Shown piece after piece: positions 9,894-22,500 of a stretch of DNA of 64,000 nt. Position numbers and translations under genes: made by a program. The stretch comes from Chaunax sp. Z400 (taxonomy: Eukaryota > Chordata > Actinopteri > Lophiiformes > Chaunacidae), in the NCBI GenBank assembly GCA_037577475.1, contig CM075184.1, positions 14,504,594 through 14,568,593 on the forward strand, read 5' to 3'. The notes under the pieces are model-generated. The model was given only the letters and a program-made list of their open reading frames with translations. It was not told the origin of the DNA and searched no databases. Each line of letters opens with the position of its first letter. Position 1 is the stretch's first letter.

Positions 9894-11019
9894 AACTCCT
9901 GATGATCAACAATGACAGCTTATTCCACAATGCAACATCCCGTTCCTGGACAAATCACTGAGACGTAGACATTTCTAATATTGTTTACAGTGCAATACAA
10001 AAGTGTTCATTCAAACTGGTACTGTAGTTTTGATAAGAAAATAAAATTGTTTAATATGGTAATGCTTCTGAATAATAGTCGTGAATTTTTGAGAGTTAAA
10101 GTAGCATTTGTCTTCATCAGCTTTGGCTTTTCTCTCTCTTTTTGAAATGATTTATTTTCTAATTTATCAACTAATTCATTTATGAATTTCAATATAGAAA
10201 ATATGAAATACCTAAGAAAAACTAACCAAAACCAAATACCAATACCAAATCATCTGTAATTAGTTACCTATGATCATGATGTTGAGGTGTTTTGTCTCTC
10301 AGCAGTGGCCTAAAGATCCACTTCCTAACCCAAAAAGAAAATATCCCCACCCCACATGTCTGTTATGACAGCTACATGTCAACTAGGATGTGTTTCCGAA
10401 TATGAACACATGAACATATTGCCAAAAAAAGCAGTGGAGTGTTCTTTCATGATGTGGCCTCAAGGGGCAGGGGGAGCAGTCCTGCCTTGCTCTGAGCACA
10501 GGGATGGAGGTCAAAGGTGATTGTACGGCATAACGGTGATTGGAGTCCTTCATATCCAGACCAAGCTCCCATCAACTCCTCCAGTGTTGCTTGCTCATTC
10601 AGTAAACAATCAGTTTTTACTCAAACAGCAACTTCACAGGCAGACAGCAGAGCCTCTGTGGGTAATTAGGGGACGGATGCTTTGTGAGGAGTCCTGTAAG
10701 GACCCTTCCTCAGTCAAGTCACTTGATCGGCTACGCTGCTAATGCCTGAGAGGCACAAGAAGTTCATAAGGATGCTGTGTGTCTGTTTGTCACAGTTCTC
10801 ATCTGACAGAGGTGTAAAGCCAGCAATGTCACTGCTGCAACGGCCCGTCAGGAAGTCCTTGTGTGGTTTCTCTATGGACGGACGTGTGGACGCTTGGCGC
10901 GCAACAGAAGCAGGAGAGTAAAGGCGAGGAGCCCCTTTAGCTGGCAGGGAGAAAGACCTCAGCACGAGAGAGAAGGGCTGCCCCAAACTGCAGAACCCCA
11001 GGGCCGGTAACTGCACTGT

Positions 11020-11126
11020 CTACTCTGAAGGCGGTCGCAAGCTGTGCAGCTTCCTCTCGTCCAGGCCTTTCCAGTACTTGAAGTTGTTGTCCAAGTGCTG
11101 CATAAGGTTGGGGAGGTCTGCATAAG
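11020..11126 (-). CDS. pde8a: pde8a exon 22 coding part (stop codon)
   Basis: The acceptor is tctccccag. It encodes (A)YADLPNLMQHLDNNFKYWKG then LDERKLHSLRPPSE, and a TAG stop at 11022-11020. This C-terminus is close to that of mammalian PDE8A (KYWKGLDE...LRPP). Confidence 0.96.
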
Positions 11127-13504
11127 CTGGGGAGACAACAAAAGAGGCTGGATTTAACTTTTACATTTGACATTTTGTTTTTATATTGCTATTGATTAAA
11201 AAGAAAAAAAGATCACACTCACTATCTTTATTTTATTAATACATTTTTTAATTAATATCTGTGCATCCTTAAGATTCATTTATGCTCCATTCGTGAAGGA
11301 AAATAAATATGTCTGTTTCAAATGACGTGTCTGTCAATGGGCCCAGAGAATCCTAAATAAAAAAGAAAGTCGTCTTCTGTGTCCATAGACATTTGTCGTC
11401 TTTTGCTTGAATAATGGCTACCCTGCCGCCAACACTTTCTGGTGGTACTGCTCTGTTTCATCCGTATCCAAAAGCAGAAAACGTGCACAAATACAGACAA
11501 AATGATGGCAGAGTACGAACAGAAGGCTCCATCTTTAACGTTGAGTATAAATGAGCCATAAGACTGACTAAAATTGTAGGTATGGAATTTTTTTTTTCAG
11601 ATGATGATACTTAGATGTTTTAGACTTTCCATATGTCACTTATAATTCCTTCTCACTTCTTTTGCATGTTAGAACTTCTGTTATGCAGATTAATAGTGTA
11701 TGTGTCTTATGTTTGCGTCTAGCTGTGCCGACTTACCATCCCATGCATCAAACATGTCTGTAATGAAGTAGTCTATGAAGGAAATCTGGGACTTTGGGAT
11801 GCTACATGTGTTTCTCTCAAACACAGGCATAACCACTGGTAGACCTTGTCTCTTCTCTTCATCCGTCTGTACCAGAGAAGACAGCTCATGTAACCATCAT
11901 GCTCACCAAATACATATATTACAAAAAAACAAACAAAAAAACAAACACTTCACAGATGCTACCAACTGGATCTATCGAATTCATCTCCCCACACCATCAA
12001 CATCATGTTATTGTTCAAATTACCTGTGCAAAATACTCCTCTGAGATGCGTCCGGCCCATTCTACACAGAGCTCTTGAGACCTGCATGGATTGGAGATGT
12101 CTGCACACTTAATCAGCATCCGCTTCACGAGGATGCGATTCTCTGGGGATGTCAGAATGCTTTTGACAGATTCCTCATCACAGTTTCCCTAAACAAACAG
12201 ACGCAGTCCATTAGTAACTGAAGTCCTACTTATTAGTATTAACAGACAGCTCTGTAGAAAACGCAGCTGTTATTTAAAAATAACTGTGTTTGTACTTAAT
12301 CCAAACTGGGAACTTAAAACATGGCCCTGACAGCTGAGAAAGGTTTTAGTTTTCGCTATGGAGAAAGATTAATTAATGCATCTTTACTAATGAGCTCTTT
12401 CAACACGTAGACATAAAAGAATACAGCATGCTGTCACATGATTCGCAGCCCACAGCATGTTTGAAGATTGAATTCACTGGCAATCACGTGAAGTAGAAGT
12501 ACAGAGGGACTTTTGCTCAGCCAAGATGGGTGAGGTCTCACTTTTATTGAGACCTTCAAGTCTCACACTTAACTGTAGAAGAGTATATGTAATACAAAGA
12601 CAAAAGAGCTTCTTTATCAACTAGACTAACTCAAATAGAATTTATATCAAATACCTCAATGTTTAATCTGTGTGAAGTTTTGAAATTGGCTAAAATCAGT
12701 ACAACAATTGGGAAAAAAAATGAGCATGAAATCATTTATTTACATCATGTCTGCTGTTAAAAGGCAAGACAACCTTTAAATGGTCTGCGTGGAGCATTCC
12801 TCACACAGACGAGAAAGATGGTACCAAGTTGTAAAATTCTCTCCCCACAAAGATATCTGTTCCCCCAGCGATAACAGGCCACAAGTCCCCTGCACCAGTA
12901 TCATCAGCACACAAGCTCTTCAACTATTGTTGCTTGCATTCTGGTGGACGGAGCTTGATTCTGTGGCGGTGTGTGGCAGAATGAGATTATAATGAGCTAT
13001 GTTTATCTAGTCTCTGAACGCTGCTGTCTGCCCTTCCTGCTCTGACAAACAAGAAAACCGTATAAGTGCTTGGCTATTTCTACACAGGTATGAAATATAA
13101 TCATTTAAAAGCATTGCGGCATGATTTCATTTTTAATCTCACCCCATTCTCCTCCAGAGCAGCCAGTGGCTTGTTGATGCTGTTGACAAATTTGTTGACA
13201 TGTTCAAAGTGTTTGGTCATCTCAGTTGCGAGCACCATATCAATGATAGCCTGTCGAAGTGTTCGATATTCATTCCTTGAGGGGGTAAATCACGTGAAGG
13301 GGAGAAAGTTAGGGAGAGTGGGAAAAGAGAAAATGGAGAGAGTGAGATAACAGAGTGGTAAACAGCATGGAAACCTGTGTGAACAGTCTCTCCCCTCTGA
13401 CTGCTGTGACATCACAATGAATGGATGCTTTGTTCACTGTACCCCTCTGAGGGGACCAGTACATGCTTTGGGACTCAAATCACATTACTATCCCACCACT
13501 GTCA

Positions 13505-13560
<56 letters not shown>

Positions 13561-16500
13561 TCACTCACTCACACATGCACACACACACACACACACACAC
13601 ACATAGTATTGGTTTCATCAGCAGACTAAACTTATCAACTATGAAGATTCAGTTAATGTCTGTATGTTTTTGTTTTTTGTTTTTCAATACATAAAATACG
13701 AATTTTCTCAATTATACATATTGATACATACACATGCTCCATGTATTCATGATAGGAATACTATAAAGCAAGGAATCTCTGTCTTACTGCTTGTATGTCC
13801 AAATATCTTAACAACCTTTCGTTCAATCCATTTCACCCTTGAAGTGTGTGTTGCTGGGGACTAAAATACTTGCAGTGCTGAATTTGGTACAATTTGGTCC
13901 TGTGACACGTATTGATGAACTTGGAACAACATGAAATACTCAATTTTCAAAAGTGAGAAAAGCAAAAACATTTCGTGTTTGAGTGTTTTTGAGTTATGCC
14001 TTGAACACCCTTAAATTAGCTGAAGTTCAACTTGTAACAATGGGCTGGACTCAGCTCATTAGGTGAGATACACACAGATTTACACTTAGTGAGTCAGAGC
14101 AATTTAATTTGATATGGCGTACTCTAGAAAGAGTCGAGTAGACAGTGAAAACGACGCCATTCAGTGTGACCCAGTTTATTTTGGAGATCCAGCAGGAGCA
14201 CGCAAAGCAGTACATAAACTGCTGCCACAAAAAAAGAAAAAAATCACTATCAGATTTAAATGAAGATCAAGTGTATAATATATCAACCTCACCAAAGCCA
14301 CCACACAGTATTTTTTTCTTTCTTCATTGTCCCCATGTTAAAAGTAATTTTTGTGCCCCTGCTGTAACGGTGGCACAATGTTACATCTAATGTTGTTATT
14401 TGTCAGATTTACTTTTTCTGTTTCTGTTTAAAGGCCATGCATGAGTGAGAAAATGGTTTAAACTAACTGGCTAATTGAAACAAAATGAAATTAAAGTTAT
14501 TTACTTTTCCCCAAACTGATGCAAAAACGCATTTTATTATTAATATAAAACTGCTTTGACATGTAAATAAGATGATTAGATGATTAGATGATGATACTTG
14601 TACATTAATGAGACTTTTTTATATTTAAGTAAATTGATTACTTTATTAAGTAATTAAAAAAGATTAATTGGCTAATTTAAGAAACACTTTTAGAGTAACT
14701 GAATAGAAAACTAATCGTGCTGCTCAACATGACATTATGCCTAGAGCCATGTAGAGAGAGTTTGGGTTAACCAAATGACGTTGTGACATATCACTTAAAT
14801 TCACTCTTGATGTTAACATTTTAATAACACTACACAGTGTCCAGTTTGAAGTAGTTTTGATGTGTGGCTCTTGAGAAAGCTGTAGGCGGCGAGATCGAGC
14901 GATGAGCCTGTACCAAACAAGAACATGTGAAGCGGGTACAGCACTAGTTCACCTAATCTGGGGGAATTTTAAAAAATAGTTCATCCGAAAATGAAAATAC
15001 AGTAACTAACCTCGTGTCGCTAAAAACTCATAGCTTAACACTTTGAAACACCGAGGTTAATATTGTTCATTTGAGAATTCAGGCTTTTTTAGACTTGTGG
15101 CCACTTTTACATCCAATAAGCTTCAATATTTTAGGAGAAAGGCTAAGTTCAATGATTCGGTGTTTGATCATGTGACCTTTGATTGAGCTATGAGCAGCCA
15201 AGGCATGAGCTAAGAAGGGCATCTGTGAGCTAGTCCCTGTGTAATGGATGTCTTACCTTTCAATGTTTTTGAAGATGTTGCACTTATCATCCCTTGTGGT
15301 GATCTGGAAGGCCAGTGCTGCATGGTGGCTCTCTAGCACAGCTGTGTCATTGTAGAGGACGGCCAGCTCGCTTCCTGCATTGCAGAGGAAGCTGTTGGTA
15401 CGGCCTGGGTGGTCCACATCATGCACAGTAGCAGCAATCAGGGCAGCGACCTCGTCAATAGGATCCAAACTTTGCTGTTGGTGCACACAATATGAAAACA
15501 GGCTGGTATATTATTACCATGGACTTATTGTTATTGGGGTCAAGTTTGTTCAGTTGTTGTTGTTTCCGTTTTAAGTGATACACAAGGCCAAAAACTGGCT
15601 GAGTGCAACCCTCTACTGCATTGTAAATCCCAGTATCAACACAACTGTAGTGTGCATTCAGTGTAGTCTGCAGGTTGAACCAAGAAGTAGCTCTACATAG
15701 TGAAAGACAGTTGTGATTTATTAGAAGATAATTTTAGGTGCATTAACCAGGCTATGTAAACAATATTTAGCGACAATGAAACACTAGATCAAGCAAATAC
15801 AGAAAAAGCTTTATTTTGTTGAATGTGTGTAAAACACCGTGGATCTAATTTTGAACTCACTATGGAGGCTTTTGTTTTAAAATATTCACTTCAATATTAA
15901 CAGAACCAGGGAGCTCACCTGCTACAGCATCCTTACTACAGCATGCAGAGCTATAAAAAGCTTAAAAGTTGAATAAAGAAAAGGTAACGATAAGCAAATA
16001 ATTTAAAATGATTAATTTAAAACATACCAGACTTGCTAACCTGTCTGTAGAGATTTCAAGGATTCATTAACCTTGGGTGACGTAACTTCACAGTTCACAG
16101 ATCACTCCACTCAAATCAGAAATAGACAGTTTGGTAATCAGCTTAGTCAGTGCATGCTTTAAACCAGTTACTGAGCCACTGACACACTTTGGCAAAACCA
16201 CACAAAAAGAGAAAATGTCTAGCTACTGTAGGTGTTTGCGCCCACAACTAAAGCAGTGCAGAACACTTGAAGTCAAATGATGGCAGCCTCTAACACATTC
16301 TATGCTTTAAGTCTATATGGTCACTTATTGGGAAAAAGCAGGGGTGGTATCACAAAGAAGCTAAGAGTATTCCCTGCTTTTTAATTATGTTTTAATTATG
16401 TAAACAAAAATTACAGCTAAGTCACCTGAGACTTACTTGAAAACTCTTCCTGATAAAAGCTAACGATGAGTAATACAACTGCATCTAACATTTATCCAGT

Positions 16501-19500
16501 GGTGGATCTAGGACTTTTCTAAATCAGGGGCCATAAAGGGGCCACATTTTACTCAGAGGGTCCAAGTATATGTCCAACATCCATGCACATTTTCTTAATT
16601 CAGTGAGATGAATATATACTTCACCAGCTGTTCCTTGTTTGACATTGTCCTTATAGCTTTGAGCAAAGATGCACATATTTGAAAATATTTTGTGAATCGT
16701 GCCTTGTTCAAAGACATTGTGCACATTAAAAAAGCCTAGGAAATAAAAAATTCTTAATTAAAATTTGTATTGAATGTTGAACTGATGTGCATAAAAACAC
16801 ATAAAGGCACTTTTTTGCCAAATATGTGATACATAAAGTACTTTAAACCAGGTAATGTATACTATTACAGCAAAGACAACTTAAAACTAACCTTCAACTC
16901 ACACAGACAAGAACTTCAGTGAAAAGTGTAATTTTTTCAAATATTTACAGAGGGAAATTTGTGGCCCAGCCAGTAGCAGTGCGCAGTGCCAGATTGAGAA
17001 CACCGACATCCAACAGGAGGCTACGAAATCAGGAGGGGGCGCATCAGGGGCCAATCAGATTTCAGATGGGGCCAGTGCCACTCTGGCCCTGCTCCTGGAT
17101 CTGCACATGCATTTATTTTCTCATTTAACTAATCAACTTTTAACTTAAGTTAACAAAATGCCAGAGAACAGTGGTAAAGAATAGCAAATGGCTATCACCA
17201 AGCTGGAAACCCAATATTGTATCCATAAAAGTCCCCCAAAAAAAGAGTCTAAAACCCTACAATATTTAACTTAACATCACATAGAACGAATGCAAGTAAA
17301 TGCACACATTTCAAAGGCTTGAACCGCTCAATATTTAGCATTTATGTTCCAAAAATGACTTTATTATCAAAATGGTTAAAGATTAGTTCTCTGTCCATGG
17401 CTATGAACAAAACCTTTAGCCTCAGCTATGGCCCAGCAACATTCTGAAAGCAACACTCATGGTATGTTTTGCATGTTTGTTTGTATTTTCTAAAATAGTG
17501 TTTTCCATTTTTACCAATAATTAATTTACCTTGACCCTCTCTTTGCAGAGGAAATAGGCGGTTGCATGTAGGACATCGGCTGCATGAGAAGAGTTGTGGT
17601 ATGAGTTACTGGAGTGGTAGTTAGCTTCAATCACTTGTAGCCAGGAGCGCAAAGTGGCCTCAGAGCAGTTCAGGAACTCGCAGACTCCAAACCGTGAGAA
17701 GATCTTCAGGCCCAAGTAGGTCAAAGGCCTGTGGGAGGATTCACCATGGTAGCTTAACAACAACTCACATCGCAAGCTCTAGCCCAGCACAAATAAATTA
17801 GTTGTAGTCCCTCTAAGAGCTTGTAATTGTGTGGTGTTTCACCGTTTCATGGTTGCAGCCTCCAAGTTGAAGATATCAAAGTCCCATGAGTCCTCACTCT
17901 CCATGGTCTTGGCGATCTGAGGGGGGATGTCATTTAGCGACAGGGGAGTTATCAGATGACTGGGGATATGGTGGGGCTCTGTGAGCAAAGGAAGAGACAA
18001 GAGAGGACGTATTCAGAAAAAGACAGGGAGGTTAGAAAATTGTTGGTCACAACCACTGAATAAACCACAGAGTAAAAAGATTTTAGCTTTAAATGAAAAC
18101 CGAGCTGGTAAAAACAAACATAACTCTAAAACATCCGAGGACTTCATATCACTGCTCCTCTATGCTTTATGTCAACTTACGTTTTGTGGAAAAGATGTAT
18201 TCATTTCCGGACAATCTGCGTAAACCATCCTGTGACAAAGAAAGAAAGAGCGTGTCACTGGGACCGATGCAGAAAAAAGACTGACCGCAATTCATAAAAT
18301 CATCCTTTTTTCATCTCATTTTGAACAACCACTAAGGAGTTCAGCTCAGTATGAGGAGCGTCAGATGCAAAACTCTGCAAAGCCCATCAAAAATAATTTA
18401 CAGTAACATTGTTTTGGGTTCAACTGAGACAATCCTTACAACACATCTAATTTAAAAAGTCCTCAAAAAACAAAATCGCAACAAAAGATATCAGGTTGAA
18501 CCTAGGAGTAAACAAAGCTGGGTGAGACCAGTCATGTTGCTGTGACTTGCATGTGAGTATAAACCACTATAGATGTTTAACTGACCCACAAAACAAGACA
18601 GAGAATTAGTTAGCAACTGATTGTAGGCCATCCATCTATGATCTATTGACCGCTATGGAGGGTCACAGGGGGCCAGAGTCGATCAACGCTAACATCCATC
18701 TAACAGGGTACACCCTGGACAGGTTATCATGTCATCACAGGGCTGACACATGAACACAGACACAGAAAAACAACCATTCAAACCTGTTAGGATTTTAGAG
18801 TCACCAATTAACTCGCTTCTCTTTGAACTATAGGAGGAAGCCAGAGCACCCAAAGGAAACCCATGTAGACACAGACAACCCGGAGACCTGACAGAGAAAA
18901 CCTCCAGCTGGCTAACAGGTTGTTGCTATCAGGTGACAGATGCTAACCGCTGTGCCCCTCTGCTTGACAGTTTATCAAAAAAGAAATATTTAAATGTGTT
19001 TTGTTTATTGTTATGTCGTATAAAATGTTAAAAGATTTTTTTTTTAAATGTTGCTTCGCCTTGATAATTGATTGGCTTGTAGACCGGTGTGCATCCGACA
19101 TCAGTGTGTTGTCTATTCAGCTGATGGCCTTTCCCATTTTAATGGAAAAGAATGAATGAACAGATTGACATCGTTGCCACTACACTATTATTATTATGGC
19201 ATTACTACCAGCAGCTTCAAGCTACTCTAGACTAATTCACATTCGCCAAATGAATCTCCTCGTCGTGCAAGAATTATACCGTGTGCTACCACGGCTGAAT
19301 TTGAACTTATTCCTTCTTCCGTTCTTCTTCTTTTGTTTACTTGGCGACTGTAGCCTGCTGTAACTTCCTGTAATTGATGCAAAAGAAAGAAACGTTCCAA
19401 ATCATGGTTCAGTTTGATCCAGACCTAAGTCGGTGTGAAGCTTCACATCTGTAATTTTGGTCTGGATCAAACCGAAAAGTCGGAAAGTCTAAAAAAGGAC

Positions 19501-22500
19501 ATTTCCAAGGAAACAACAAAAAATCTAATTTGTAGAAAATTCAAAATGGCAAAAGGCACAATTACTTAATACAGTTTTTATATATACATATATGCATATA
19601 TATACATAAATATCCCCCATTAATTTTTATGTTGGGGGATAATTGAAAAAAAAGAAAATCACCAGAGGGCAGGAAATTAAGTTTTTGACCCTTAAAATTT
19701 ATTGTTGGAGGATTCCGGCTTAATGTGTCCTCCCCAATGTTGAAACGATCTCAAACAGCATTTTTGCCATTTGTCAGCTATGTGAACAACAGGCCTGTAT
19801 TACTCAGCCTGTCTGGTGCAAGATATTGTACTGTATTTTGGGCGTTAGTGAGAACATGGGTGTGTGTCGTAGAGCGAAATGTTTACCTCACTAATGAAAA
19901 AGGAAGAGGAGTCAGGCTCATCTTTGACCCGAGCATTGTCTCATGGTGGAACTGCTTCTGTATTTCAAGACTTTCTCCACACACAGATGACAGTTTGTCT
20001 TAATGTTCACTCAGTCTTCTGAGTTCACGCCCAGCTCACCTGACCACCACAAACTGGACAAAGTAAATACTGTATGCAACCAGGCCCCCGTAAACCAGTA
20101 TGATCGAAAATAAATAATCATCTAAACTCAAACTTACACCTTTCTGCTTTCATCAGCCTTTATCACTTATGCAGAGCAACTCTTCTCAGGTAAGGACAAT
20201 ATGTAACCGCTCTCTGCCTCTGTATGTCCACAGTGTACATGTAGAAGTAAAGCCATGCTTAACCATCTGATCCAAAGAACAGGATGTTTCCAGGCCCATT
20301 GAGTCGAGAGGAAGAGGTTTGTGTGAGTGTGACTGTGCATGTGTGCAGAGAGGGGGAGAAGGAGAGGGTGGAGTGGGCTTTCCTCTTCAGCCTACAGGAG
20401 CACAAAGGACAATCTAACACTTCCTCTGGGGCTGTTGCCAAGACTGCCAACTTGGCACTCTTTCTACTTCTGTACTTCACCATTTGCTCTCTCTTTCTCT
20501 CTTTCTCTCCCACAAGTATGAAAAGAAATCCTCAAAGACAAATGTCCACACAATATCTTTCTGTTTCTTATGTTTTACATATTATCAGGGGCTTTCATTG
20601 TGAACGCTTAGCTGACATTCATGTTGACATGCATGTTGTCACGGTGAAATTCTACGAACGCTCTGACGTGTCTTATCATATGGGAGTCGATTCTTTCGTA
20701 GCGGAAGGAAGCTGTTTGGGTGTTCCAGACTTCTTGAAGAACCCTCATGCTATAAAGGATCCAGTGCTTACCGTCATCAGCCCCCCCACAAGGTCATTTG
20801 TGTGGGGGTCTTCATCCTTGGTGCCTAACTGTGGGGAGTAGAGCTCAGTGGTCCTCAGGATCTCCAGTACCCGATCCAAGGCCTCTGCCACGGGCATAGG
20901 ACTGCTTTCCTGCGCTGCATTTATGATGTTGATTACCTGCATGATAAAAAAAAGTATGATGATCATAATAATAATAATCAACCAGAATAAAATAGCTAAA
21001 GCATGTTCTGATTACATTAAATAAAGGAAATAAATAAATCTCTGGTAAAATCAAGTAAAATCCAGGAAGAGTTCTCCAAGTGTTCTCCAGGTGATTTAGA
21101 CAGCCTCCCTTTTTTTCAGACAAGTTATTCCAAAACCTCTGGGCCCTGATCGATTTGTTGCATGAAGAAGCACGAGCATAACTGCTCTGTTATTGGCAGC
21201 ATCTTTATCTATTCCCATCTGAGCATGTCAAGATCCAGTGGATTTAATTTTTAGAGTAAATGTGACTGAATAACAACTATTGTGAATATTTTGCTCCTGG
21301 ATTGCTCAGGCAACTTTAGAAGGTCTACGATGCCTGACATTTACCATAGAAAACATTATGAACAACAGCCAGTAATGGTCCAAACTCAAGAATGGCTCGA
21401 TACCAGCTGTCTGTGACCCAACTTTAAACTTGAAGCTGTATGTTTTGCCATGTTTTATGTTGTTTTACTGTTTATTTTGTAGATTAGCCAGTTAATTTAT
21501 GCATTAGCATGATGCTCGACTAATGTGTGACAGTCAAGATAAACTGTCTATATATTAAGTCTTGTTTGAAGCCAACTAAATCATGGGAGGAGCAGGATGG
21601 ACGCCACTTACTGTTTTTTCATGATGCTTTCTGTCTTTAATATGCAGCACTAGCATCCAGCAAGCCTTAGCTTTGTTGGTATAAAGAGCCCGTTTTGCTT
21701 TGGGATCCTTGCTGTTGTTTGTATTTTGCTGCAGTATATAAACGTACTTGCTAGACATGCCCTGAAAATACTGATGTAGCTACTATATGTGAAAAAGAAA
21801 TGGTCAAACTTAAGTGCTGGCTCAGGCCTATGCGGCAGATGGACTTTTTGGGAGGGGGCCTCAAAGGAGGACCGTGCAAAATCGAAGCTTTCCGACAGAG
21901 GGTCAATACAGTGCTGCAGCAATGGAGAGCATAAGAAAAATGATATGCTTTCTAAACATTACAACATGTAGACATATTTTAGTAAATACCTAAAATAAAA
22001 ATTGGAATCTGAAAATGAGCATAATATGTCCACTTTAAGAATGAAGCCACCCTCTGGAGATGGTTAGCTTAGCTTAGACTAAGACCTGTTAATGCCAGAT
22101 ACTGCTTGCCTTAAAAGTAAAAAAGTAAAATAAAATAACTAAACCCACAACCAAAACCTCTAAAACACTCAAATTTACGTGTTTGTTGAATCCATACAAA
22201 GACGTTACTATAAAAATGACAATTTGTGGTTTGTCACTGTTGCCAAGCAATCACCACAGACTTCAGAATATGCTCCCAGCCAAGAAATAGTCCAGCACAT
22301 AACCCCATGTGGTTTATGTATGTCAGTCTTTGTACAGATTAAACTAAAGAATGATGAAATTCCAGAGAAAATAATACAGCATTCCAGTTAGTGAGATTTA
22401 GAGGTCCTGGCAAGTGGATAGAGTTTTGACCTAAGACAGAGGCAGGATAGCTGCTTCCCTGTTTGCAGTCTGTGTGCTAAGCTAACCAGCTGCTTCATAA

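Larger units (their letters stand above)
6521..11019. other. Intergenic spacer and pde8a 3' UTR
   Basis: There are no exons here with recognisable protein homology. The pde8a 3' UTR begins at 11019 and runs leftwards. Minus-strand AATAAA hexamers occur near 10150, 9010, 8245, 7770 and 6955, so the cleavage site cannot be chosen. Also present are the CA repeat at 9821-9893 and a 12-bp inverted repeat at 8320-8348. An exon-like plus-strand segment ends in a gtgagt donor near 6830, but no coding evidence supports it. Confidence 0.5.
18230..20771. other. pde8a intron 14
   Basis: It holds the repeat at 18628-18960 and the fold-back at 19404-19480. A possible copy of the AAAGGCACAACT dispersed family lies at 19490-19570. 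The remaining open frames have no recognisable homology. Confidence 0.5.

Noticed and set aside
20284..20841. 185-codon plus-strand open frame
   Set aside because: Its right part is antisense to pde8a exon 14 and the rest lies in an intron with no recognisable homology.
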